64,000 nucleotides of DNA from UBA12202 sp002691725 (GTDB lineage Bacteria > Pseudomonadota > Alphaproteobacteria > Puniceispirillales > UBA1172), in contig CBFIAU010000001.1 in the NCBI GenBank assembly GCA_965660675.1, positions 186,001-250,000 of the forward strand, written 5' to 3'. Shown in pieces: positions 43,306-51,613 of the stretch. Every line of letters begins with the position of its first letter. The stretch's first letter is position 1. The notes beneath the pieces were generated by a model. The model saw only the letters and a program-made list of their open reading frames with translations. It ran no database searches and was not told the DNA's origin. The position numbers were made by a program, and so were the translations under genes.

Positions 43306-43321
43306 TTAACTATTTGTTAAC
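43306..43321 (+). promoter_or_regulatory. Perfect CtrA-type box TTAA-N7-TTAAC
   Basis: TTAA (43306-43309), CTATTTG, TTAAC (43317-43321) exactly matches the alphaproteobacterial CtrA consensus TTAA-N7-TTAAC. It lies 50 bp before the ATG of the unknown gene at 43372 and 78 bp before the zapE start. Its orientation and distance suggest control of the rightward gene. Confidence 0.6.
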
Positions 43322-43371
43322 TTCTCTTTGATAGGATTCTCCTATTGTAATTTTTGAATGGAATATGTGTT

Positions 43372-44112
43372 ATGATTGATCCTATTACTAAACGTCCTTT
43401 GAGCCAATCGTCTCAGGCTCTAAAAGAAAACGTTAACCATATTAGTATGTCAGCGATGGAACGGCTACGGTTCCGCATCGGTTTGCTATCCAGAAACGCC
43501 CTGCAAAACGGTATTAGCAATCAGATTAAACGCGATTCACACCCGATGACATTAGTCACCCCCATATCAGGTAAACCTGTTCTCGCCAATACTAATGATC
43601 TGCATCCATCAATGGCGCTAAGTTTACTAACAGGGGCAATCAGGCATCCGTTTTATTCATTGGCTAGCCGCTTGATAAAACCCTATGACACGGTTTTGGA
43701 ACTTGGTGGCAAGCACCTTGATTTAGCGTTTCATATTGCCCTGAAAAAAAATCCTGTGGGCTATCATTATTCAGGTGATCTGGATAATGCCAATTCTCCT
43801 AAAATTGAAAAAATAGCTGAACTTAATCATCTTCATTTTAAGATTTTGCCTGATGAGAGTGAGGCGACTGAGGATATATTTCATCAAATCCAGATGCGGC
43901 TTTATACCATTATCCTCATTAACAGGATGGAGACGGCTTTCCGCCTGGCTAATTCCGTGATCCCCTTAGCTTTACGCCATATCATTATCAAGACTGATAA
44001 AATGACAGCCGAAGCAAAGCACGATCTGTTGAAAGCATTTGAAGCTAACCATTTTTTGAAACAATCTCAGAACGTCAGCACCATGCATCTCATACGTGGC
44101 CGCAAGTATTGA
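43372..44112 (+). CDS. Unknown protein, possible methyltransferase-like fold
   Basis: A 246-residue protein I cannot assign to a named family. The N-terminus (1 to about 60) is polar and helical. A Rossmann-like segment follows, with DTVLELGGKHLDLAF (about 106-120) resembling SAM-binding motif I and GDLDNANSPKIEK (135-147) in the place of motif II; FkbM-like methyltransferases show a similar layout. LRHIIIKTDKM lies near 202. No signal peptide or membrane helix is seen. A TTG 18 bp upstream could also start the frame, but ATG 43372 is preferred. The gene stands alone, follows a perfect CtrA-type box and is probably cell-cycle or motility linked; that is inference. Confidence 0.7.
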   Translation: MIDPITKRPLSQSSQALKENVNHISMSAMERLRFRIGLLSRNALQNGISNQIKRDSHPMTLVTPISGKPVLANTNDLHPSMALSLLTGAIRHPFYSLASRLIKPYDTVLELGGKHLDLAFHIALKKNPVGYHYSGDLDNANSPKIEKIAELNHLHFKILPDESEATEDIFHQIQMRLYTIILINRMETAFRLANSVIPLALRHIIIKTDKMTAEAKHDLLKAFEANHFLKQSQNVSTMHLIRGRKY

Positions 44113-44174
44113 TCTTGTGATGATGCTTATCCGCGCAAAAAAGCTTGCGCTTATGCCGAAATAATATCTCAGCG

Positions 44175-44219
44175 ATTTATGATAGCCTAATTTATGATAG
44201 CCTGATTTATGATAGCCTA
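44175..44219. repeat. 15-bp x3 tandem repeat
   Basis: ATTTATGATAGCCTA, ATTTATGATAGCCTG and ATTTATGATAGCCTA in direct succession, with a single base change. It lies between convergent genes, 13 bp from the sdhB stop. Confidence 0.97.
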
Positions 44220-44232
44220 GCAGATAAAAGCT

Positions 44233-45012
44233 TTAGTGGCGTTCAAGCTGAAGCTTTTTAATTTTGGCGATCGCTTTACCGGGGTTAAGACCTTTCGGGC
44301 AAGTTTTGGTGCAATTCATAATCGTATGGCAGCGATACAAACGGAACGGGTCTTCTAATGCATCAAGGCGTTCACCAGTGCTTTCATCACGGCTATCAGC
44401 GATCCATCGATAGGCTTGCAAGAGCACCGCAGGGCCGAGATATTTATCGCCATTCCACCAATAGCTTGGGCATGCTGTCGTACAGCTAAAGCACAACACA
44501 CATTCCCACATTCCGTCCAGCTCCTCACGCTCTTTCGGGCTTTGCAATCTTTCGCCATTTTCAGGCGCCGGTGTATCGGTTTTCAGCCAAGGTTCAACCG
44601 ATTGCAGTTGCGCGTAAGCATGACTTAAATCAGGCACCAAATCTTTGATCACTGGCATATGCGGAAGCGGTGTGATTGTCACATCGCCTTTGACCTCATC
44701 AATCGGCTTCAGGCAGGCAAGGGTATTTGTGCCATCAATATTCATTGAACAAGACCCACAAATCCCTTCACGGCATGAGCGTCTGAAGGTCACCGTCTGG
44801 TCTTGATCACCCTTAATCTTGATCAAAGCATCAAGCACCATAGGCCCGCATTCATCGAGATCGAGCGTATAGCTATCCATGCGCGGGTTATCCTCATCAT
44901 CAGGTGACCAGCGATAGACATGAAATGTTTTTGTCCGCTCAGCACCTTCGGGTGACGGATGGATTTTACCTTTTTTTACTTTTGAATGTTGCGGCAGTGT
45001 AAACTCAGCCAT
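44233..45012 (-). CDS. sdhB: Succinate dehydrogenase iron-sulfur subunit
   Basis: A 259-residue electron-transfer subunit of complex II. The 2Fe-2S ligands are Cys80, Cys85, Cys88 and Cys100 (CREGICGSC). The 4Fe-4S ligands are Cys171, 174 and 177 (CVLCFSC) with Cys238 (CTKTCPKG), and the 3Fe-4S cluster uses Cys181, 228 and 234. Last gene of sdhCDAB, 18 bp after sdhA. Confidence 0.98.
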   Translation of the reverse strand: MAEFTLPQHSKVKKGKIHPSPEGAERTKTFHVYRWSPDDEDNPRMDSYTLDLDECGPMVLDALIKIKGDQDQTVTFRRSCREGICGSCSMNIDGTNTLACLKPIDEVKGDVTITPLPHMPVIKDLVPDLSHAYAQLQSVEPWLKTDTPAPENGERLQSPKEREELDGMWECVLCFSCTTACPSYWWNGDKYLGPAVLLQAYRWIADSRDESTGERLDALEDPFRLYRCHTIMNCTKTCPKGLNPGKAIAKIKKLQLERH

Positions 45013-45030
45013 AAGACCTATCCTTATCGA

Positions 45031-46821
45031 TTAATAGACGCGGGCAACAGGTGGAATACTTTCCACCTCATTAGTTAATGTGGTTAACGCAACAGACCGA
45101 TAATCCACTCGTGATTTGTTATTTTCATCAAGCCACATAATCGTATGCTTCATCCAATCCTTATCATCACGATCCGGGAAATCTTCATGGGCATGGGCGC
45201 CACGTGATTCGGTTCTGTTTTCTGCTGATCGCATTGTCACAAGAGCTTGGCTCATCAGATTATCAAGCTCAAGTGCTTCAATCAAATCTGTGTTCCAAAT
45301 CAGCGAGTCATCCTGAACACTCATATCCTGAATGCCGGCGGCGACATTATCCATTTTTTCAACACCATCGGTCAGCGACTGGCTTGACCGGAACACCGCA
45401 GCATGGCGCTGCATTGCATGCTGCATCTGTAATCTGATATCAGCAGTTGAGGCTTTGCCCTTAGCGTTGCGAATCCGATCAAAACGCTGAAGCGCTTTGT
45501 CGGTTGCTTTCTGTGGAATAGGCGCGTGTGTCGCCCCCGCAACAACGGTTTCAGCCGCCCGATACGCCGCCGCCCGACCAAAGACAACAATATCCAAGAG
45601 CGAGTTTGTCCCCAACCGATTGGCACCATGAACAGATACGCATGCCGCCTCACCAATAGCCATCAATCCGGGAACAACCGCGTTTTCATCTGACTTGTTC
45701 GGGGATAAAACTTCACCATGGTAATTGGTCGGAATACCGCCCATGTTGTAATGCACAGTCGGCAGAACCGGAATAGGTTCACGCGTGATATCAATGCCGC
45801 AGAAAATCCGTGCCGTTTCAGTAATCCCCGGCAGACGTTCATGCAATGTTGCAGGATCAACATGTTCAAGATGCAACATGATATGATCCTTATTCGGGCC
45901 AACGCCTCGGCCTTCGTTAATCTCAACAGTCATAGCACGGCTGACCACATCACGGCTGGCCAAATCTTTACTGGTCGGGGCATAGCGTTCCATAAAACGC
46001 TCACCCTCAGAGTTCGTTAGATAGCCGCCCTCACCTCTGGCGCCTTCGGTGATGAGAACCCCAGCCCCATAAACACCTGTTGGGTGAAACTGAACAAACT
46101 CCATATCCTGAAGCGGAAGCCCTGCCCGCAATGCCATGGCATTGCCATCACCGGTGCAGGTATGGGCAGATGTACATGAAAAATAGACGCGGCCATAACC
46201 GCCAGTCGCCAGCACCACACGATGCGCGTTGAAACGGTGAAGCGTTCCATCATCCAACCGCAATGCCAGCATCCCACGACACACCCCATCATCATCCATG
46301 AGCAGATCAAGCGCATAATATTCAATGAAAAACTCAGCGTCATGTTTCAGGCATTGCTGATATAATGTATGCAGGATAGCGTGCCCTGTTCGATCCGCCG
46401 CCGCGCAAGCCCGGCGCGCCTGTGATTTACCATAATCAACGGTATGACCGCCAAATGGCCGCTGAAAAATCTTGCCTGAATCGGTGCGCGAGAACGGCAC
46501 ACCATAATGCTCAAGTTCAATAACCGAAGGAATAGCGTTACGGCACATATATTCAATCGCATCCTGATCACCAAGCCAGTCAGAGCCTTTTACCGTGTCA
46601 TACATATGATAACGCCAGCTATCGCCTTGCCCCATATTATCCAGCGCTGCACCAATACCGCCCTGTGCTGCGACCGTATGGCTTCGTGTTGGAAACACTT
46701 TCGTTACACATGCTGTTTTCAATCCAGATGTTACCATACCGAGTGTTGCTCTTAATCCGGCACCACCAGCGCCAACCACGACAACATCAAAATAGTGATC
46801 GGTAATTTCATAGGAAGGCAT
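45031..46821 (-). CDS. sdhA: Succinate dehydrogenase flavoprotein subunit
   Basis: A 596-residue subunit with covalent FAD. GAGGAG at 17-22, and His48 in RSHTVAAQGG is the FAD attachment site. HPTGVYGAG, the substrate-site region around RSHTVAAQGG, and the C-terminal RGAHAHEDFPDRDD with MKHT are standard. The start at 46821 gives MPSYEITDHYFDVVVVGAGG-type spacing; a longer frame to 46878 would overlap sdhD and is rejected. Succinate is oxidised to fumarate at the membrane. Confidence 0.98.
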   Translation of the reverse strand: MPSYEITDHYFDVVVVGAGGAGLRATLGMVTSGLKTACVTKVFPTRSHTVAAQGGIGAALDNMGQGDSWRYHMYDTVKGSDWLGDQDAIEYMCRNAIPSVIELEHYGVPFSRTDSGKIFQRPFGGHTVDYGKSQARRACAAADRTGHAILHTLYQQCLKHDAEFFIEYYALDLLMDDDGVCRGMLALRLDDGTLHRFNAHRVVLATGGYGRVYFSCTSAHTCTGDGNAMALRAGLPLQDMEFVQFHPTGVYGAGVLITEGARGEGGYLTNSEGERFMERYAPTSKDLASRDVVSRAMTVEINEGRGVGPNKDHIMLHLEHVDPATLHERLPGITETARIFCGIDITREPIPVLPTVHYNMGGIPTNYHGEVLSPNKSDENAVVPGLMAIGEAACVSVHGANRLGTNSLLDIVVFGRAAAYRAAETVVAGATHAPIPQKATDKALQRFDRIRNAKGKASTADIRLQMQHAMQRHAAVFRSSQSLTDGVEKMDNVAAGIQDMSVQDDSLIWNTDLIEALELDNLMSQALVTMRSAENRTESRGAHAHEDFPDRDDKDWMKHTIMWLDENNKSRVDYRSVALTTLTNEVESIPPVARVY

Positions 46822-46822
46822 G

Positions 46823-47227
46823 TTAGACTCCGTTTGCCAAGGTAATGAGTAAAATACTGTATATCGACATGACAGCAAATGCAGTCATGACCATTTTAGT
46901 TAATGCTAATGTGAGAATTCGTCTAGTCTTTGTTGATATGTAGTCTTCTATAACAACTTGCAACCCCAAGCTAGCATGATAGAAGCCAACAGCAAGCAAT
47001 AAAATCATAGCAACAGTGTTAAATGGCTGCCTGATCCACGCTCTTGCCATGTTCAGATCAGCATCAGCAAGCACAATAAAGCTGATCAAACAATAGAGAA
47101 CCAGCGGGATCATGCCCATCGCTGTTAGCCGTTGCAGCCACCAATGCGAGACGCCTGACCGCGACGAACCTAGCCCTTTAGCCCGGCCTAGCGGTGAACG
47201 CAGCGATGGTGAAGATGTTTTGCTCAT
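46823..47227 (-). CDS. sdhD: Succinate dehydrogenase membrane anchor subunit D
   Basis: A 134-residue membrane subunit with three helices. GSSRSGVSHWWLQRLTA is the quinone-site region and GFYHASLGLQVVIEDYI holds the haem-ligand histidine and conserved DY. It ends one base before the sdhA start and follows sdhC by 9 bp. It anchors SdhAB and helps form the ubiquinone pocket. Confidence 0.95.
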   Translation of the reverse strand: MSKTSSPSLRSPLGRAKGLGSSRSGVSHWWLQRLTAMGMIPLVLYCLISFIVLADADLNMARAWIRQPFNTVAMILLLAVGFYHASLGLQVVIEDYISTKTRRILTLALTKMVMTAFAVMSIYSILLITLANGV

Positions 47228-47236
47228 CCAATCCCC

Positions 47237-47617
47237 CTAAGCCAGAAACAGCATATATATGCCCGCAAGCGAAGATAACGCTGTGAAAGCCATAACAATA
47301 TAGCCGCCACGATAAACCCCTTCAAGCGACAGCCCAATTCCAAAATCCCAGAATAAATGGCGGATGCCATTCGCTAAATGATAGCTGACAGCCGCATAAA
47401 ACCCGAGCAGAACCAGCCGCCCAAGAACATGTTGCGCCACGCCTTGCACCATCTGATAGTAATCACCGCCATAGGCAAGGGCAACCAGCCACCAAACAAG
47501 GAAAATTGACCCTGTGGCCAGGGCAACGCCCGAAAGCCGATGCGTTATCGACATCATGGATGTTAATTGTGGCCGATAAATCATCAAATGCGGCGATAAT
47601 GGTCTTTTTGCTGTCAT
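47237..47617 (-). CDS. sdhC: Succinate dehydrogenase cytochrome b556 subunit C
   Basis: A 126-residue three-helix subunit. RPLSPHLMIYRPQLTSMMSITHRLSGVAL is the signature region (quoted in part: SITHRLSGVAL) and SYHLANGIRHLFWDFG contains the haem-binding histidine. First gene of sdhCDAB. A promoter with an 18-bp spacer lies about 110 bp upstream. Confidence 0.96.
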   Translation of the reverse strand: MTAKRPLSPHLMIYRPQLTSMMSITHRLSGVALATGSIFLVWWLVALAYGGDYYQMVQGVAQHVLGRLVLLGFYAAVSYHLANGIRHLFWDFGIGLSLEGVYRGGYIVMAFTALSSLAGIYMLFLA

Positions 47618-47725
47618 GGAACCTCTTATTTATTGTTTGGGGCGTCAGCCTGATTAGTGAAGTCTATCACTTGTATCATTATTTGGCATAATGATTTGAA
47701 ATGCTAGACTCTTGAAATTGCCAAT

Positions 47726-47755
47726 ATCATAATGCCTTACCCTAGCAGTCGTCAA
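47726..47755 (-). promoter_or_regulatory. Promoter for sdhCDAB
   Basis: On the minus strand: TTGACG (47755-47750), 18-bp spacer, TATGAT (47731-47726), in the 240-bp divergent gap before sdhC. The remainder of the gap holds no gene that I can see. Confidence 0.55.
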
Positions 47756-47857
47756 TAACGCTGGAAGACGAAAAGGTCGCATGTCATCTGAATTGGATAA
47801 CTCAGAAAATAAACATATATTAATATCCTCACATCACGCTATATCATGCGGAACATT

Positions 47858-48679
47858 ATGAAAACGATTTTATCTATTCAATCACAAGTCAGTTTTGGTG
47901 CTGTCGGAAACACCTTGGCGACAATGGTTGCTCATGCCATGGATGTTGATATCGCGGCGGTTAATACGATCAGCCTGGTTGCTCATCCGGGCTATGGCCT
48001 GCGGGCTGGCGGGGCAGCCGATGATGCTGATATGGAAGCCATCTTATCTGCTATCGGGACACTTGATCTATGGGATCGTATTGGTATGGTGGCAACAGGA
48101 TATATGGCGAAAGAGTCACAAGTTTTATTGACCCAACATGCCATCAATCAGGGCAAAAATAAGCGCAAACCCCCTATACCAATATTGGTTGATCCAGCAT
48201 TTGGAGATCATGGCCGCCATTACAATGATACCGCCATCGCCTATGCTATTGATCGCCATTTGCTACCGCTCGCCGATATCATCACGCCCAACCGATTTGA
48301 AGCCAGCTTTCTTAGCGGTATTGATATATTTAATGCTGCCACAGCGGCGACCGCCGGGCGTGAGATTTTAGCAAAATATCCCGATATGCAGGTTGTTATT
48401 ATCACCGGAATTATCAAACATGAGCATTGCCTGGATATGTTGATTAGGCGCGATGATATTAGCGAGCATTCCGCGCCAACGCTAACCCATAACAAAAATG
48501 GCTTTGCTGGTGGCGGTGATCTGTTTGCATCGCTATTATCGGGATATCTGATCAAAGGCCATGGAGTTGATCAGGCCTTTGCTGAAACCGCCCGCCAAGC
48601 CAGCCAAATCCTCAGCGATTTAGATAAACGCCAAGAGAAAAATATCACAAGGCAAGCGATTGCTAGCGGCTTGGCTTGA
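47858..48679 (+). CDS. pdxY: Pyridoxal kinase
   Basis: A 273-residue ribokinase-fold kinase that phosphorylates pyridoxal (vitamin B6 salvage). MKTILSIQSQVSFGAVGN is the PdxY start, with Ser12 in the substrate loop. AHPGYG, PILVDPAFGD and ITPNRFEASFLSG match the family. The anion hole and base loop read GGGDLFAS, where most relatives have GTGDL; the catalytic Asp is kept. The ATG at 47858 has CGGA 5 nt before it; an ATG at 47846 lacks a ribosome site. It is divergent from sdhC and stands alone. Confidence 0.9.
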   Translation: MKTILSIQSQVSFGAVGNTLATMVAHAMDVDIAAVNTISLVAHPGYGLRAGGAADDADMEAILSAIGTLDLWDRIGMVATGYMAKESQVLLTQHAINQGKNKRKPPIPILVDPAFGDHGRHYNDTAIAYAIDRHLLPLADIITPNRFEASFLSGIDIFNAATAATAGREILAKYPDMQVVIITGIIKHEHCLDMLIRRDDISEHSAPTLTHNKNGFAGGGDLFASLLSGYLIKGHGVDQAFAETARQASQILSDLDKRQEKNITRQAIASGLA

Positions 48680-48705
48680 CTAAACCAAAATGATAATGCC
48701 GGTCA

Positions 48706-49731
48706 TTATAATCCACGGCGCAAACATTCTTCCGCAATCTGAACAGAGTTCAATGCCGCCCCTTTCCGCAGATTGTCTGACACACACCAGAACACCAAAC
48801 CATTAGCCACGGTCTTGTCGCGGCGCAAGCGCGAGATATATACCGCATCTTCGCCAGCGGCTTCTTTCGGCGTGACATAGCCCTCATCAGCACGAAAATC
48901 AATCACCGACACACCATCTGTTTCGCGCAAGATATCTCTTGCGGCATCTTCATCAATAGGCTTCTGACATTCAATAAACACCGCTTCGCTATGGCCAATA
49001 AAGACAGGAACACGCACACAATGAGCAACAACCTCAATCGCAGGGTCGAGTATCTTTTTGGTCTCAACCTCCATTTTCCATTCTTCCTTGGTGAACCCAT
49101 CATCCATAAAGACATCAATATGCGGGATCACATTAAAGGCGATCTCTTTAGTAAAGCTTTGCGGCTTTTTAAAATCATTGACATAGACGCCGCGCGTTTG
49201 CTCAAACAATTCATCCATCGCCGGACTGCCTGCCCCAGAAACCGCCTGATAGGTTGAAACAACCACACGTCTGATGCCAAAGGCTTCATGCAGAGGTCTT
49301 AGGGCAACAACCATCTGGGCGGTTGAACAATTTGGATTAGCAATAATATTGCGGCGGTCGTTGTCTTTGAAATATGGCGCCAGCACATGACCATTAACCT
49401 CAGGCACGATCAATGGCACATCCTCATCCATCCGAAAAGCTGACGAGTTATCAATCACAACACAGCCTGCTGCCCCTGCCTTGGGGCCTAACTCTTTCGC
49501 CAGACCAGAGCCAGCAGAAAATAACGCGATATCAGCATCAGCAAAATCAAAACCGTCGACAGATTGAACCGTCAAGATATCATCGTCACCGTAGCTAATC
49601 TCTTTGCCGACCGAGTTTTTTGACGCTAGGGCAAAGACTTTATCTGCCGGAAACTCACGCTCAGCCAGTGTTTTAATCATTTCGCGGCCAACCGCACCAG
49701 TGGCGCCAACAACAGCAACATTATAGCTCAT
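48706..49731 (-). CDS. asd: Aspartate-semialdehyde dehydrogenase
   Basis: A 341-residue NADPH enzyme of the Lys/Met/Thr/diaminopimelate branch. GATGAVG at 9-15 binds the cofactor, Cys135 in NPNCSTAQM is the nucleophile, and the VSTYQAVSGAG segment is standard. It is the last gene of the leuC-leuD-leuB-asd group and 8 bp after leuB. It links to dapF further right in the diaminopimelate pathway. Confidence 0.97.
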   Translation of the reverse strand: MSYNVAVVGATGAVGREMIKTLAEREFPADKVFALASKNSVGKEISYGDDDILTVQSVDGFDFADADIALFSAGSGLAKELGPKAGAAGCVVIDNSSAFRMDEDVPLIVPEVNGHVLAPYFKDNDRRNIIANPNCSTAQMVVALRPLHEAFGIRRVVVSTYQAVSGAGSPAMDELFEQTRGVYVNDFKKPQSFTKEIAFNVIPHIDVFMDDGFTKEEWKMEVETKKILDPAIEVVAHCVRVPVFIGHSEAVFIECQKPIDEDAARDILRETDGVSVIDFRADEGYVTPKEAAGEDAVYISRLRRDKTVANGLVFWCVSDNLRKGAALNSVQIAEECLRRGL

Positions 49732-49739
49732 TTTTTGTC

Positions 49740-50849
49740 CTATCTTGCTAAATGATCAAGAGCGCTAATGACTTCAGCGACCATCCCGTCAGTACCTGTT
49801 TCGGTTGCTCCAGGTGCCATAATATCACCTGTCCGCTTACCGCTATCCAGCGCCTTTTCAACAGCTTTTTCAACCAGATCAGCATCATCACCCATATCAA
49901 ATGAATAGCGAAGCATCATAGCAAAGCTCAATAACTGTGCTAATGGATTGGCAACACCCTTGCCGGCAATATCAGGTGCTGATCCATGAACAGGCTCATA
50001 AAAAGAACGCCGAACACCAGTCGCAGGATCAACATCACCAAGCGAAGCTGAAGGCAACATACCAAGCGAGCCGGTTAGCATCGCCGCGCAATCTGACAAT
50101 AAATCACCAAACAGATTATCGGTCACAATCACATCAAACTGCTTAGGTCGGCGAACAAGCTGCATGGCGCAATTATCAGCATACATATTTTCATAGTTAA
50201 GCTCTTGACCTTCGGCGGCATGAAGCGCTGTCATCGTCTCGCGCCAGAGGACACCCGAATGCATGACATTAGCCTTTTCAACGCTGGTAATTTTTTGATT
50301 GCGCTTGCGGGCTAGGTCAAAGGCGACCCGGCCAATGCGTTCAATTTCCGGAACGGAATACAGATTTGTATCATACGCACAGACCACCCCATCGCGTTCT
50401 TCGCGGCCACGCGGTTCAGCAAAATATGTACCGCCTGTCAGCTCCCTCACGATCATGATATCAAGCCCTGAGATCACCTCCTCTTTGAGCGTTGAGGACG
50501 CGACCAATGGTGGAAACACTAACGCTGGGCGTAAATTAGCATAGAGATCAAGCTCTTTCCGCATCCGCAAAAGCCCGCGCTCAGGCTTGAGTTCAAAGGG
50601 TAGGTTATCATAACGGTGATCACCAGCCGCACCAAACAGCACCGCATCACATGCCATGACATCAGCCATGGTTTCATCGGTGATCGGCTCCCCATATTTC
50701 TCATAGGAAACACCGCCACACAGACCATGCATGGTATCAAATGAAAATGACCGATGCTTGGCGAGCCAATCAGCGACTTTCATGGTTGCATCCATGACTT
50801 CGGGGCCAATGCCATCACCTGGCATGATCATAATCTTACGGTTGCTCAT
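49740..50849 (-). CDS. leuB: 3-isopropylmalate dehydrogenase
   Basis: A 369-residue NAD-dependent oxidative decarboxylase of leucine synthesis. MPGDGIGPEV at 8-17, LRKELDLYANLRPA, ELTGGTYFAEPRGRE, and the C-terminal HGSAPDIAGKGVANPLA are diagnostic. It sits between leuD (102 bp upstream, with a 12-bp repeat in the gap) and asd (8 bp downstream). Confidence 0.97.
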   Translation of the reverse strand: MSNRKIMIMPGDGIGPEVMDATMKVADWLAKHRSFSFDTMHGLCGGVSYEKYGEPITDETMADVMACDAVLFGAAGDHRYDNLPFELKPERGLLRMRKELDLYANLRPALVFPPLVASSTLKEEVISGLDIMIVRELTGGTYFAEPRGREERDGVVCAYDTNLYSVPEIERIGRVAFDLARKRNQKITSVEKANVMHSGVLWRETMTALHAAEGQELNYENMYADNCAMQLVRRPKQFDVIVTDNLFGDLLSDCAAMLTGSLGMLPSASLGDVDPATGVRRSFYEPVHGSAPDIAGKGVANPLAQLLSFAMMLRYSFDMGDDADLVEKAVEKALDSGKRTGDIMAPGATETGTDGMVAEVISALDHLAR

Positions 50850-50928
50850 TTCTAAATCCTAAATTGCTTAATTCATTGGGCTTGCATGGTACATGGCTTT
50901 AGCTCTTAAAGCCAATTTATACCTATAT

Positions 50929-50960
50929 TATAACCGATACTATAACCTATTCTATAACCA
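50929..50960. repeat. 12-bp repeat spanning the leuD stop
   Basis: TATAACCGATAC (50929-50940), TATAACCTATTC (50941-50952) and a third TATAACCA beginning at 50953. The third unit holds the last leuD codons and, with base 50952, its stop; the first two lie downstream of the gene. Confidence 0.88.
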
Positions 50961-51557
50961 GGGGTGAGTCGTTTTGCGCCCCTCAGCATAGGTGCTGATT
51001 TTTTCTGCCTTACCCATGGTCAGACCAATATCATCTAACCCGTCAAGCAGACATTGTTTGCGAAACGGATCAATATCAAATGTGATATCAGCGCCGTTGG
51101 GACGGTGGATCACTTGATTAGGCAAATCAATATCCAGCTCAGGGTTATCCGGGTCTTTGGCATCAGCCAATAAGGCATCGCGTTCGGCTGGCGTTACCAC
51201 AATCGGCAAGATACCGTTCTTAAAACAGTTATTGTAAAAAATATCGGCAAAACTGGTTGAAATGACGGCTTTGACGCCAAAATCTTGTAATGCCCATGGC
51301 GCGTGTTCACGACTTGAGCCACAGCCAAAATTATCACCTGCAACAAGGATACTGGCAGATCGATAGACTGGCTGATTAAGGATGAAATCAGGCTTTTCTG
51401 AGCCATCAGTATTATAGCGCATCTCATCAAACAGATTGACCCCAAGTCCTGTCCGCTTGATGGTTTTGAGAAACTGCTTCGGGATAATCATATCCGTGTC
51501 GATATTCATGATATCCAGAGGCGCGGCAATGCCCTTATGGGTATGAAATTGCTGCAT
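50952..51557 (-). CDS. leuD: 3-isopropylmalate dehydratase small subunit
   Basis: A 201-residue subunit of isopropylmalate isomerase. GDNFGCGSSREHAPWAL at 74-90 is the aconitase-family swivel signature, and LPIVVTPAERDAL and DPFRKQCLLDGLDDIGLT follow. It pairs with LeuC, 56 bp upstream. Its last codons and stop are echoed by a 12-bp repeat downstream. Confidence 0.96.
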   Translation of the reverse strand: MQQFHTHKGIAAPLDIMNIDTDMIIPKQFLKTIKRTGLGVNLFDEMRYNTDGSEKPDFILNQPVYRSASILVAGDNFGCGSSREHAPWALQDFGVKAVISTSFADIFYNNCFKNGILPIVVTPAERDALLADAKDPDNPELDIDLPNQVIHRPNGADITFDIDPFRKQCLLDGLDDIGLTMGKAEKISTYAEGRKTTHPWL

Positions 51558-51613
51558 CTATTTTTCCCTTTCTACCTTATATAAGGCCTGTCCTGAATTA
51601 AACCTGTCTTATA

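Noticed and set aside
43354..43371. TTG start six codons upstream for the unknown gene
   Set aside because: ATG at 43372 is available with acceptable spacing to GGA; the TTG has no ribosome site and shortens the gap to the CtrA-type box.
44175..44219. 15-bp x3 array considered as a CRISPR remnant
   Set aside because: Units are contiguous with no spacers and far too short; a simple tandem repeat.
51575..51586. Palindrome CCTTATATAAGG between leuD and leuC
   Set aside because: Short, AT-rich and within an operon gap; no T-run and no supporting second copy seen.
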